Positions 8,600-15,410 of a DNA stretch of 44,230 nucleotides are shown here, in pieces. Source of the DNA: Halorubrum tebenquichense DSM 14210 (GTDB taxonomy: Archaea > Halobacteriota > Halobacteria > Halobacteriales > Haloferacaceae); the NCBI RefSeq assembly GCF_000337415.1, contig NZ_AOJD01000079.1:1-44230 (forward strand), written 5' to 3'. The notes beneath the pieces were generated by a model. It did not search any database. It was given only the letters and a program-made list of their open reading frames with translations, and was not told the DNA's origin. How positions within the stretch are numbered: position 1 is the stretch's first letter; the number at the start of each line of letters is the position of its first letter. Position numbers and translations under genes: made by a program.

Positions 8600-9241
8600 A
8601 GTCCCGATTTCTCCACTCGTCTCTACACTCCTGTCGTCAACGCCGGCCCACACAAGATCGACGCAGACGCCTTCAAGCAGCGCCTCTCCGAGGTCAGCGG
8701 TGCCGCAGTATCACGACACATTGACGACGACGAGGTCGCCCTCCTCGAAGCGATGCAGCAGCTCATCTTCAACCGGTTCGACCGCGACTACAACCGCCTC
8801 GTTGCGTTCAATGCGGAATCGTGGAAAGGCGGGTTCGACCTGCCGTTCGTCCGGACGCGGTGTATCCGACAGGGCGTGGACTGGATGTTCGACGATATCC
8901 TGTTCGCCGACCTGTGGGAGCCTTTGAAAAAGCGGCTGAACACCACCCACACCGCCTACGGCGCGGCCGCCGACGCCAACTCGCTCACCGGCTCGTACGG
9001 CCTCTTGTTCAACCAGGACGACCGCCTACCGATGTTGCTTGACGACTTGGACGGACACGCGTGGTACCGCGACGATCCGTACGACCCGTTTGAGGATTCG
9101 GGGAGCGCCGCCGCACACTACCACGAGGGTGATCTGCTCCCCGTCTGCCTACACAACCTCGCCGACGTCCACCGAGCGTGGGAGCTGGGCGAACTCATAC
9201 GCCAGTTTGTCTCCTCCAACGTTACCGAGAAGAAGTTATAA
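8600..9241 (+). pseudogene. 5'-truncated DEDD-type 3'-5' exonuclease-like gene
   Basis: A frame open from 8600 encodes the rear part of an RNase H-fold exonuclease. LVAFNAESWKGGFDLPFVRTR fits the ExoII motif and CLHNLADVHRAWELGELI fits an ExoIII-like motif. The part that should hold the first catalytic acidic motif is missing, because a stop codon at 8597-8599 closes the frame and the AbiE-like promoter lies beyond. The first in-frame ATG (8753) would leave only 162 residues without it. The reading frame has stayed intact after the break, so truncation looks recent or the fragment is still expressed from an unusual start. Confidence 0.6.
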
Positions 9242-9283
9242 TTCAATATATTAACTGAGATAGTGCGCAAAATCCTGTTTAGA

Positions 9284-10696
9284 TCACATATAGTAGTAAT
9301 AGTGGGTCTGTAGGTTGATGTCATCCGCGTTCGGTTCAGCGAGGATATCACTCACGGCATTCGCAATTCCAATGGTAACAGGGAGTCGCTTGCAGAAGTC
9401 CGAACTGTTCCAGTCCAGTTTGGTGAATGTGAGTATCTCACGACAGATGCGTCGGTAATCGCCGCTAAAGTACTCCTCGTGAGGCTTGACGACGATGGGT
9501 GTGGGAACCCCCGGCCCGTTGTACACGGACTGCTCTGGCACGTATCCAGTGGTGTAGAGGTACCCCTCACTCCGATCGGGAGGGAGAGCTAGTGTTCCCC
9601 GTAGTGGTGGATTGTCACCTTCCGGAAAGAGACGGAGTGGATGGTGCTTCCTGATGGTAACGAATTCCTTGACATTCACATCGGCGGCACCGTCATTGAA
9701 CCCCTCACTTTCCTCCGGCCAGAAGTTTGACGACTTGTGAAGGACGAGTCGATTCGGCTGCGAGTCGCGGTAGTTGCCGTATTTCTCAAGGATGCTTTCA
9801 ACCAACCGCTTGGCATCTGCGTACGAGAGGTGGGTCTGCGCCTCGTCGCTAGCGATGTCTTGAACGGGATCGCCGCGAATGACGAAGTTTTCCCCGCCTT
9901 CTATGAACACCTGTGCAATCGACGCCCTGACGTCTGGGTCGGCGCCCCGCTCTCTGTAGAACGAGATGCCCGCGTAACACTGCTGACTGTCGAAACTCGC
10001 CGTCTTCCAAGGTCTACCCTCCCGAGCCTTGTAGAGCATCCCAACGGCGATATTCCACGCGAACTCAGAACGGTGCTGTACATCAGAACCCCCGCGTAGT
10101 GCCTTAGGCGACATCAGCTGCGTGGGGGTGCCAGCTTCCATCCCCGCGAGCTTGATCTGACTCCGGAAATCGCTATTCTTCGTTTGAATCCGGTCGGTGT
10201 CCGTATTCGGATCGGCACAGAGTTCCACGAAACGCTCGGGGATGGCAACGAATGTGATGTCTGGAGGCGGCGTCTGCGCCCCGAGTCCGGCGATTTGGTG
10301 TTTCAGGTGTCTAATGGCGGGTTGGACGCGTTCTTGTCGGTTGGGTATCTCGGCAATCGTGTCTATGTCTTTCTGACGGATGCGGCCCTTCCACTTTTCG
10401 TGCGTCTGGTAGTCAAACTGGAGCTGCGAGTCGACTCCGAGCCCCGGAAATGGTTGTCGCCATCGCTTCCGATTCGAATTGCTCGAAATACCGGTTCGCA
10501 TCTTTCGGAGTAGTTCCTCCATCATCGAGATCGACCGACTGTCCCCGACAATCCCGACATTCACGACTTCCTCCTCTGTGTTCGCCCGAGGGCGGGGGCC
10601 GTGCTTCAGTAACCCTCCGCGGGGATCCTTCGCCGTTTCACCGTTGGCGAACAGCAATTCGGGCTCCCTTATCCGGCGGAGGTCGAAGTCGCTCAT
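9284..10696 (-). CDS. short prokaryotic Argonaute (MID-PIWI), catalytically inactive
   Basis: At 470 residues this has the length and motif order of short pAgo proteins. An N-terminal FANGETAKDPRGGLLKHGP (16-34) precedes the MID/PIWI domain, where the landmarks are PPDITFVAIPERF (144-156), FAWNIAVGMLYKAREGRPW (212-230), CYAGISFYR (240-248), RLVLHKSSNFWPEESEGF (316-333), LRGTL (365-369), LYTTGYVP (380-387), ILTFTKLDWNSSDF (421-434) and the hydrophobic tail ending YYYYM. The catalytic DEDX positions look lost: GIS at 243-245 where active enzymes have GID, and HKSS at 320-323 where they have a catalytic Asp. It would therefore bind a guide and target, and act through its partner. It is coupled by a four-base overlap to the APAZ-nuclease gene upstream. 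Confidence 0.9.
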   Translation of the reverse strand: MSDFDLRRIREPELLFANGETAKDPRGGLLKHGPRPRANTEEEVVNVGIVGDSRSISMMEELLRKMRTGISSNSNRKRWRQPFPGLGVDSQLQFDYQTHEKWKGRIRQKDIDTIAEIPNRQERVQPAIRHLKHQIAGLGAQTPPPDITFVAIPERFVELCADPNTDTDRIQTKNSDFRSQIKLAGMEAGTPTQLMSPKALRGGSDVQHRSEFAWNIAVGMLYKAREGRPWKTASFDSQQCYAGISFYRERGADPDVRASIAQVFIEGGENFVIRGDPVQDIASDEAQTHLSYADAKRLVESILEKYGNYRDSQPNRLVLHKSSNFWPEESEGFNDGAADVNVKEFVTIRKHHPLRLFPEGDNPPLRGTLALPPDRSEGYLYTTGYVPEQSVYNGPGVPTPIVVKPHEEYFSGDYRRICREILTFTKLDWNSSDFCKRLPVTIGIANAVSDILAEPNADDINLQTHYYYYM

Positions 10697-12264
10697 CGTT
10701 TCACCACGACTTCTCCAGCCATCAGTGTGTCCCGTTCCTCGGTGTTCTTCGGTGGCCGCTCTCGGAGGTGAACATCGATTGCTTCCTCGAAGGTCATTCG
10801 CTGCCCGCCTGTACCCGGGATGCTTGCGTGACCACCTCGTCCTTCGTCAAGACCGAGATAGGCTCGCCACTGTCTGAATTGGCTTTTTTGATTAGGATTT
10901 CTAGACAGTGAGTTCTTGTCCAGTTGATTGTGAAGCTCGTCGGCACGGTCACCACTAATGAACGAATCGCCACGTCCACGCTCGGTGAACAACCACCCTG
11001 TCTCGACAAAGACATAGTATTGGTCGCCGTATTGCTTCACCACGGGCATCCCATACCGGTGTGCGTAGGCAGTACCCCAATCTTTCACCGCGACGTATCC
11101 GTTGAACTCCTGATTGGCCTCCAAGGCGTCTTCTTCTGAAGGCCTTAGATCACCTGACAACTCCTGTTGTCTGGTCTCATCGATATTTTGGCCGATCTCT
11201 CTATCCCTTTGAATGATGAGTTTGTGTTGGCCACGGTGGCGGATGCTGACGCAGCGGTCGTGGCGGAGAACACCGCGCCACAGCACTTTTCGATTCAATA
11301 GGGCGATAACTCGGCGGTTGTGCTGGTCGCCAGTCTGACTTATCCACTTCATAAAGTCGTGACACTCCGCCGTGTCCGTGTCTACAAACTTCACGAGTGA
11401 ATCGGGCATTTCCCCGGGTGGTATCAGGCTGTACATCTCACCATTCTGAAACCAGATTGGGAGATAACGTGGATTTTGGTCATACACGTCATGGTACTCG
11501 GGGGCCAGACTCCGTAGTGTCCAGATCTCGTCGGGAAGGTCGGCGATTCGGACGAAGTTCGGTGTGGGATTGCCCCGCTGCTTTACGGGTTCGTTCTCAC
11601 GTGTGTAGAACTCCCACTTTTTCTCTCCACGATCCTGAGATTCGCGATCTTCGATAAGTTCGCCAAGTCGTTCATATCCCGCTTTTTTAATGCTGACCTG
11701 TTCCAGAAATCGCCAGAAGTCCCGAAAATCGAGTGACTCGAACTGGTCTGTTTCCGCTTCGTTCAGATCGTGTCTGTCATCCAGCTCTTCATAGTATGTC
11801 CGCACCTCTTCTTCCTTCCTGATTCGGTCGTGGAAGATGTCTTCCCACCGCGACTGACTGGCGTAGTCCTCGGCGAATACCATGAATTCGAACTCTGGCC
11901 CCTCAGAGCGGGCAAAATCAATGAATTGGCGGGATAGCTCGTCAATAAAGCCGTCGTTGAACAGAGAGAGTTTGGTGTTCTTTGTCTCGACGCGGAATCT
12001 CTTGTCCTCCGCGTGAGCCGGTCGGGACAAGACAATATCAGATGTGCCCGCATAGCTGTCACCAACCTCCAAATATTCGCCGTCTTCGAGGTAGTCCCGA
12101 ACACGGCGCCGGTATATCTCTGCTGTGTGGTGACTGGATTCTTGTCCCCCCTCGAGGTTTTCAAACGTCACTAACTCTACATACCGCGGCCCAGAGGAAA
12201 AAATGTCGGGTGTAGCGAACAACCGCTCCCGTAGCGGATAAGACGGGGGCGTGTTAACGATCAA
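10693..12264 (-). CDS. PD-(D/E)XK nuclease with C-terminal APAZ-like region, short pAgo partner
   Basis: The 523-residue protein has a restriction-endonuclease-like N-terminus: TSDIVLSR (D76) and RVETKNTK (E93-x-K95), matching D-x16-E-x-K. The C-terminal half (roughly 240-470) resembles the APAZ region that binds short Argonautes. The clearest part is AYAHRYGMPVVKQYGDQYYVF (399-419) followed by GWLFTERG and NPNQKSQFRQWRAYL (456-470), which parallels the APAZ pattern of a His-led strand, a Trp/Tyr-rich strand, FT-x-G and a final FW/L helix. The start is a TTG at 12264 preceded directly by an in-frame stop; a TTG at 12222 is the alternative. Known short pAgo partners carry SIR2, TIR, Mrr or DREN effectors; this is of the nuclease kind. 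Confidence 0.8.
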   Translation of the reverse strand: MIVNTPPSYPLRERLFATPDIFSSGPRYVELVTFENLEGGQESSHHTAEIYRRRVRDYLEDGEYLEVGDSYAGTSDIVLSRPAHAEDKRFRVETKNTKLSLFNDGFIDELSRQFIDFARSEGPEFEFMVFAEDYASQSRWEDIFHDRIRKEEEVRTYYEELDDRHDLNEAETDQFESLDFRDFWRFLEQVSIKKAGYERLGELIEDRESQDRGEKKWEFYTRENEPVKQRGNPTPNFVRIADLPDEIWTLRSLAPEYHDVYDQNPRYLPIWFQNGEMYSLIPPGEMPDSLVKFVDTDTAECHDFMKWISQTGDQHNRRVIALLNRKVLWRGVLRHDRCVSIRHRGQHKLIIQRDREIGQNIDETRQQELSGDLRPSEEDALEANQEFNGYVAVKDWGTAYAHRYGMPVVKQYGDQYYVFVETGWLFTERGRGDSFISGDRADELHNQLDKNSLSRNPNQKSQFRQWRAYLGLDEGRGGHASIPGTGGQRMTFEEAIDVHLRERPPKNTEERDTLMAGEVVVKR

Positions 12265-12278
12265 TCAGAAACCCCGCG

Positions 12279-13142
12279 ATGCCCGACTCTCTCAATCTGG
12301 ACGATGTGGCCGCACTGTTGTTCGACGAGCGGCGTTACAACGGCGACATCCGACCTAAGGCCTTCCACAAGATCCTCTACTTCGCAAAGCAGGAGTTAGA
12401 CAGAGAACATGTCGATGAAACCATCGACACGTACTGGTATATGTGGGGCGCTGTGGTTGTGACGTCGGATTCGTCTCTCGAAATCACAGAAGGGCCTGAC
12501 GGGCAGCGGGTAGTCTGTGAGGCGGAGGTTTCCGATATTGATGCCTCTCGTGGCACCATCCAGCGCGCTCGACGGGCGATTTCCAGCACATTAGACCGCT
12601 ACTATGACCGCGGCATTGAGGGATTAACCGACGAGATGTACGACGAGGCCCCGTACGATGCTCAACGTCACTTTCGGGAACTGGACAAGCAACTCGACGC
12701 AGGTGGCGACTCCAAACAGATGACGCTCACCCTCGACCGGAACAAAAAACGTACTCGGGAAACGCTCCACAGATTCGTTCAGAGCTTCCCGACTGACGAC
12801 TTTCCGCAGTACGAGGACGATCTTCACATCTGGTACCGATTGATGAGTGCTGAGTTGGACTCAGAGGAATACAACCCTGAGACCGCGGAGTCGCTTGCGA
12901 AGTCATTCTGGCGACTATACTGTCTTGAACTCGCGTGTCGAGAGGACAACCTTTCGCGGTCGGAAATAGCCGAAGAAAGAGGTGTCGACAGCGTTGAGAG
13001 CGCGAAAGAAGAGATTCGAGAGCAACTCCGCCGGAAAGAGCGCGAGAAGGCGAGGCGGAACGCGAAAGATACTCGGAGCGCAAGGGACGCGGCCGACGCT
13101 TTTGTCGCACCGTTCATTGACAACGACCTACTCCAGCACTAA
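12279..13142 (+). CDS. Panacea-like (SocA/DUF4065-like) protein, possible antitoxin
   Basis: The N-terminal part of this 287-residue protein holds FHKILYFAKQEL followed by YWYMWGAVVV. This recalls the KLLYFAQ...YGP pattern of Panacea/SocA antitoxin-like domains and of related haloarchaeal DUFs, but the match is weak. The middle is helical, and the last 70 residues are a highly charged helix (SAKEEIREQLRRKEREKARR) that may form a coiled coil. The stop codon overlaps the PIN gene start by one base (TAATG), so the two are translated together. The start lies 14 bases from the start of the divergent APAZ-nuclease gene. Confidence 0.6.
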   Translation: MPDSLNLDDVAALLFDERRYNGDIRPKAFHKILYFAKQELDREHVDETIDTYWYMWGAVVVTSDSSLEITEGPDGQRVVCEAEVSDIDASRGTIQRARRAISSTLDRYYDRGIEGLTDEMYDEAPYDAQRHFRELDKQLDAGGDSKQMTLTLDRNKKRTRETLHRFVQSFPTDDFPQYEDDLHIWYRLMSAELDSEEYNPETAESLAKSFWRLYCLELACREDNLSRSEIAEERGVDSVESAKEEIREQLRRKEREKARRNAKDTRSARDAADAFVAPFIDNDLLQH

Positions 13143-13906
13143 TGGCTCGTTATTTCCTTGATACCGGCGTTCTCGTTGGGTTGACGTTCCTACACGACCT
13201 ATGGCACGACGACGCTGAACGACTCTACGATACCGATAACGGCCTCTACACAAGCCGAGCAGTCGTTTACGAGTACTGTAACAATAGCAACTCGAGCAAA
13301 CTTGAGGACACGGTCGTGGATTGGGACACGGATGACGGTCTCTTCGGGGCGACCTTAGCGAAGGTTCGTGCAGCCCAGATGAATCTTAACCTTCGGATCG
13401 ACGGCTACGATGATGACGAGCTGGATATTGAAACTCTCGTTGAGGCCTTCCTCGAGGAAACGGACGTGATGAGTAGCATCAAGCCACAAAGGCTGATCGA
13501 AGAACACATCGAACCCAACATCCGAAACGAGTTAGAAAATACACTCACTGGCGAAGAGGTCACTCGCGAGTCGGGGAGACGTACCTTGGACAGTCTGTGT
13601 GATACAGTGATAAACGAAGCTCACGAGACGAGGCAAGATCTTCAAAACCGACTTACACAGGGGCCGTCCGGAGCCCTCAGTAAGTCGGAGCGCAGACAAC
13701 GTCTTGGATTCGTGGACGGGTATATGGACAAGGTAATTCTATCCGACGCTGCGTATCAGAACGACCGAAATATCGTCAGTAAGGTGGTGACCGCAGACAA
13801 ATCGGATATGTACGGATATCACGAACGAATTAGTGCCGAGTTGGGAATCCAAGTTATCTACATCAAGGACGAGTTGGCCGATCCTTCGTGGCCTACCGAT
13901 GAATGA
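13142..13906 (+). CDS. PIN-domain ribonuclease-like protein, possible toxin
   Basis: The 254-residue protein begins with the PIN signature YFLDTGVLVGL (D7) and has VVYEYCN (E44), then SDAAY (D202) and VVTADKSDMYGY (D219, D222), giving the usual acidic cluster of PIN nucleases. A long helical insertion (about residues 75-190) separates the two halves, making it almost twice the length of VapC toxins. It follows the Panacea-like gene with a one-base overlap. A toxin or effector nuclease role is inferred; it may belong functionally to the adjacent Argonaute system or be an independent toxin-antitoxin pair. Confidence 0.75.
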   Translation: MARYFLDTGVLVGLTFLHDLWHDDAERLYDTDNGLYTSRAVVYEYCNNSNSSKLEDTVVDWDTDDGLFGATLAKVRAAQMNLNLRIDGYDDDELDIETLVEAFLEETDVMSSIKPQRLIEEHIEPNIRNELENTLTGEEVTRESGRRTLDSLCDTVINEAHETRQDLQNRLTQGPSGALSKSERRQRLGFVDGYMDKVILSDAAYQNDRNIVSKVVTADKSDMYGYHERISAELGIQVIYIKDELADPSWPTDE

Positions 13907-14188
13907 GTCCAGTTGTAGATACCAAAACCTCCTCCGCGAACAGGGATAGGACGACAGTCCTCAGCTATTGCCGTGGATAACTCAGACTACCCCAGTCCGG
14001 GGTTGCTCTGACTCTAACAGTTGTTGATAGTAAGATAGTGCTATTCAGAATTTGTGGCAGCGCATAACCTCCGAGGATGGATCTGATGCGTGTCTTATAT
14101 TCGAATACTGTTTCTGTGAACAAACTAGGGCCGGTGAAATTCTCGTTGTATATCGCTCTATAGGACTCTATATCGATGTGAAGTAACG
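13907..14188. other. intergenic stretch between the defence cassette and the arsenic island
   Basis: About 280 bases without a convincing gene on either strand. It is less GC-rich than its surroundings and holds no clear terminator or repeat that I can support. It marks the boundary between the defence-like cassette and arsC; the arsC promoter starts at its right edge. Confidence 0.5.
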
Positions 14189-14233
14189 ACTATACTGGTT
14201 CCTCCCGCATTGTGTGTTGTGACTCAACACAAT
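14189..14233 (+). promoter_or_regulatory. arsC promoter with candidate ArsR operator
   Basis: A TATA-like ACTATACT lies at 14189-14196, about 26 bases before the GTG start at 14219. A near-perfect inverted repeat spans 14209-14233: ATTGT-GT-GTTG on the left and CAACACAAT on the right, with one two-base bulge. It covers the expected leaderless transcription start, where a repressor such as ArsR would block initiation. Confidence 0.5.
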
Positions 14234-14674
14234 GATCAGTCGGGCCATCGGATCGCCTTCGTCTGCGTCCAGAACGCGGGACGGAGCCAGATGGCCGCCG
14301 CGTTTGCCGAGCGGGAACGCGACCGACGCGGCGCGGCTGACCGGATCGAAATCGTCACCGGCGGGACACAGCCCGCGGATCACGTCCACGACATCGTCGT
14401 TGAGGCGATGGCAGAAGTGGACATCGACATCAGCGACCGAACTCCCCGAGAGGTGACGCCCGATGAGCTACAGGCGGTCGACCTCGTCGTCACGATGGGC
14501 TGTTCGGCCTCGGACGTGTGCCCAGCGACGTGGAACGGCGAGAACCGCGACTGGGGTCTCGACGACCCGCACGAGCGTCCGATCGAGGAGGTCCGCGAGA
14601 TCCGCAACGAGATTGAAGAGCGCGTCGTCGAGCTGTTCAACGAACTCTTGTCGGAGACGCCACCCGCGGAGTGA
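14219..14674 (+). CDS. arsC: arsenate reductase ArsC, LMW phosphatase (thioredoxin-coupled) family
   Basis: A 151-residue protein of the low-molecular-weight phosphatase-like arsenate reductase family, which reduces As(V) to As(III) in the cytoplasm with electrons from thioredoxin. The P-loop is FVCVQNAGRSQMA with nucleophile C16. The redox pair is in VTMGCSASDVCPATW (C95, C101), and the Asp-Pro loop is in GLDDPHERP. The GTG at 14219 is preferred because the TATA-like box stands 26 bases upstream; a TTG three codons earlier is possible. It stands alone on the plus strand, convergent with the arsD-arsA operon, which would supply the ATPase for arsenite export. Confidence 0.92.
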   Translation: MTQHNDQSGHRIAFVCVQNAGRSQMAAAFAERERDRRGAADRIEIVTGGTQPADHVHDIVVEAMAEVDIDISDRTPREVTPDELQAVDLVVTMGCSASDVCPATWNGENRDWGLDDPHERPIEEVREIRNEIEERVVELFNELLSETPPAE

Positions 14675-14720
14675 GGCGGAGAGAGTAGTCGACCCGATTC
14701 GACTCCTCTCAAACGCCGCT

Positions 14721-14800
14721 ACCGGGAGCCGGTCTTCACCACCGGCAGCCGATCTCCACTACCAGCAGCCCATCTTCGCTAACAGCAGCTGTCGTCGTCA
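14721..14800. repeat. four degenerate 20-bp tandem repeats
   Basis: Four consecutive 20-base units (14721, 14741, 14761, 14781) share the pattern ACC-GC-AGCC-ATCTTC-AC with a few changes each. The last unit covers the final codons of the small Cys-Cys protein gene on the minus strand, and the others lie in the gap between that gene and arsC. They could be repeated copies of the gene's 3' end or a structured terminator region between convergent genes. Confidence 0.6.
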
Positions 14801-15003
14801 GCACCGCAGACGCTCCCGTAATCGATCCCCGTCTCGTCGCTGATCGCCTCGTTACACTGCATTACCATCGTGGTGAACGCGAACTCTGACGACTCGTCTT
14901 TCGCGGCGGCGAGTTCCTCACCGAGCGTCTCAGCGGCCGCGACGACCTCTTCGTCCGTGACCCCGTCCTCGACGGCGTCCTGACCGGAAGCGCTCAACAG
15001 CAC
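14779..15003 (-). CDS. small acidic protein ending in Cys-Cys
   Basis: A 74-residue acidic protein starting at a GTG, overlapping the end of the YlbF-like gene by ten bases, so probably translated by coupling. The middle (VVAAAETLGEELAAAKDESSEF) faintly recalls the N-terminal helix of YlbF-like proteins. Four cysteines are present: one in VMQCNEAI, one in SVCGADD, and a terminal CC pair. Vicinal cysteines are classic soft-metal and arsenite ligands, and the gene is last in the arsD-arsA operon, so an arsenite carrier or chaperone role is a reasonable inference. I know no characterised homologue. Confidence 0.6.
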   Translation of the reverse strand: MLLSASGQDAVEDGVTDEEVVAAAETLGEELAAAKDESSEFAFTTMVMQCNEAISDETGIDYGSVCGADDDSCC

Positions 15004-15410
15004 CCACCTCCGGTGGACCGCGCGAACTCCTCGCCAATCTCGTCGCTAATGGTATCATTCGTTCGCTGGAGGAGTTCTATCAGCTCGGCCTGTGCGGCCT
15101 GCTGACGCTGGATGGTCTCGTTGTTCGATATCTCAGTCTGAAGTTCCTTCATCTCGGCCATCACTGACTCGTCGAAGCCGCCGCGTTGTATCTGCTGTTG
15201 CTTCCGCTGGTACTCGCGGAGCAGCGCCATCGCGTCGTCGTCGTCCTGTAACGCCTCGTCGGCCGAGACGAACCGTTGGTACGTCTCCGACTCGCCGAGG
15301 GCGTCGAGGAACTCGCGGAGCGCCGCCTCGACGTTGGCTTCTACGTCTTCCTCATCGGACACACCCACGCTGTCCTCGGCCGCACCTTCCACGTCCTGTG
15401 CGTCGCTCAC
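14994..15410 (-). CDS. YlbF/YmcA-like protein with Cys-Cys terminus
   Basis: The 138-residue protein is mostly long helices: ALREFLDALGESETYQRFVSADEAL and later QRQQAAQAELIELLQRTND fit the Com_YlbF family, whose bacterial members form helical complexes, some with Fe-S clusters. The C-terminus is GGGCC, the only cysteines. It overlaps arsA by four bases and is followed, with overlap, by another small protein ending in CC. YlbF members in bacteria affect RNA processing and competence; here the setting points to arsenite handling, which is inference. Confidence 0.72.
   Translation of the reverse strand: MSDAQDVEGAAEDSVGVSDEEDVEANVEAALREFLDALGESETYQRFVSADEALQDDDDAMALLREYQRKQQQIQRGGFDESVMAEMKELQTEISNNETIQRQQAAQAELIELLQRTNDTISDEIGEEFARSTGGGCC

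Noticed and set aside
9352-10083. Several frames on both strands within the Argonaute gene
   Set aside because: Shadow frames; the minus-strand Argonaute reading shows all the PIWI motifs.
9284-10696. Active (long, slicing) Argonaute
   Set aside because: The protein lacks N, PAZ and linker domains and the catalytic Asp positions are replaced, so direct slicing is not expected.
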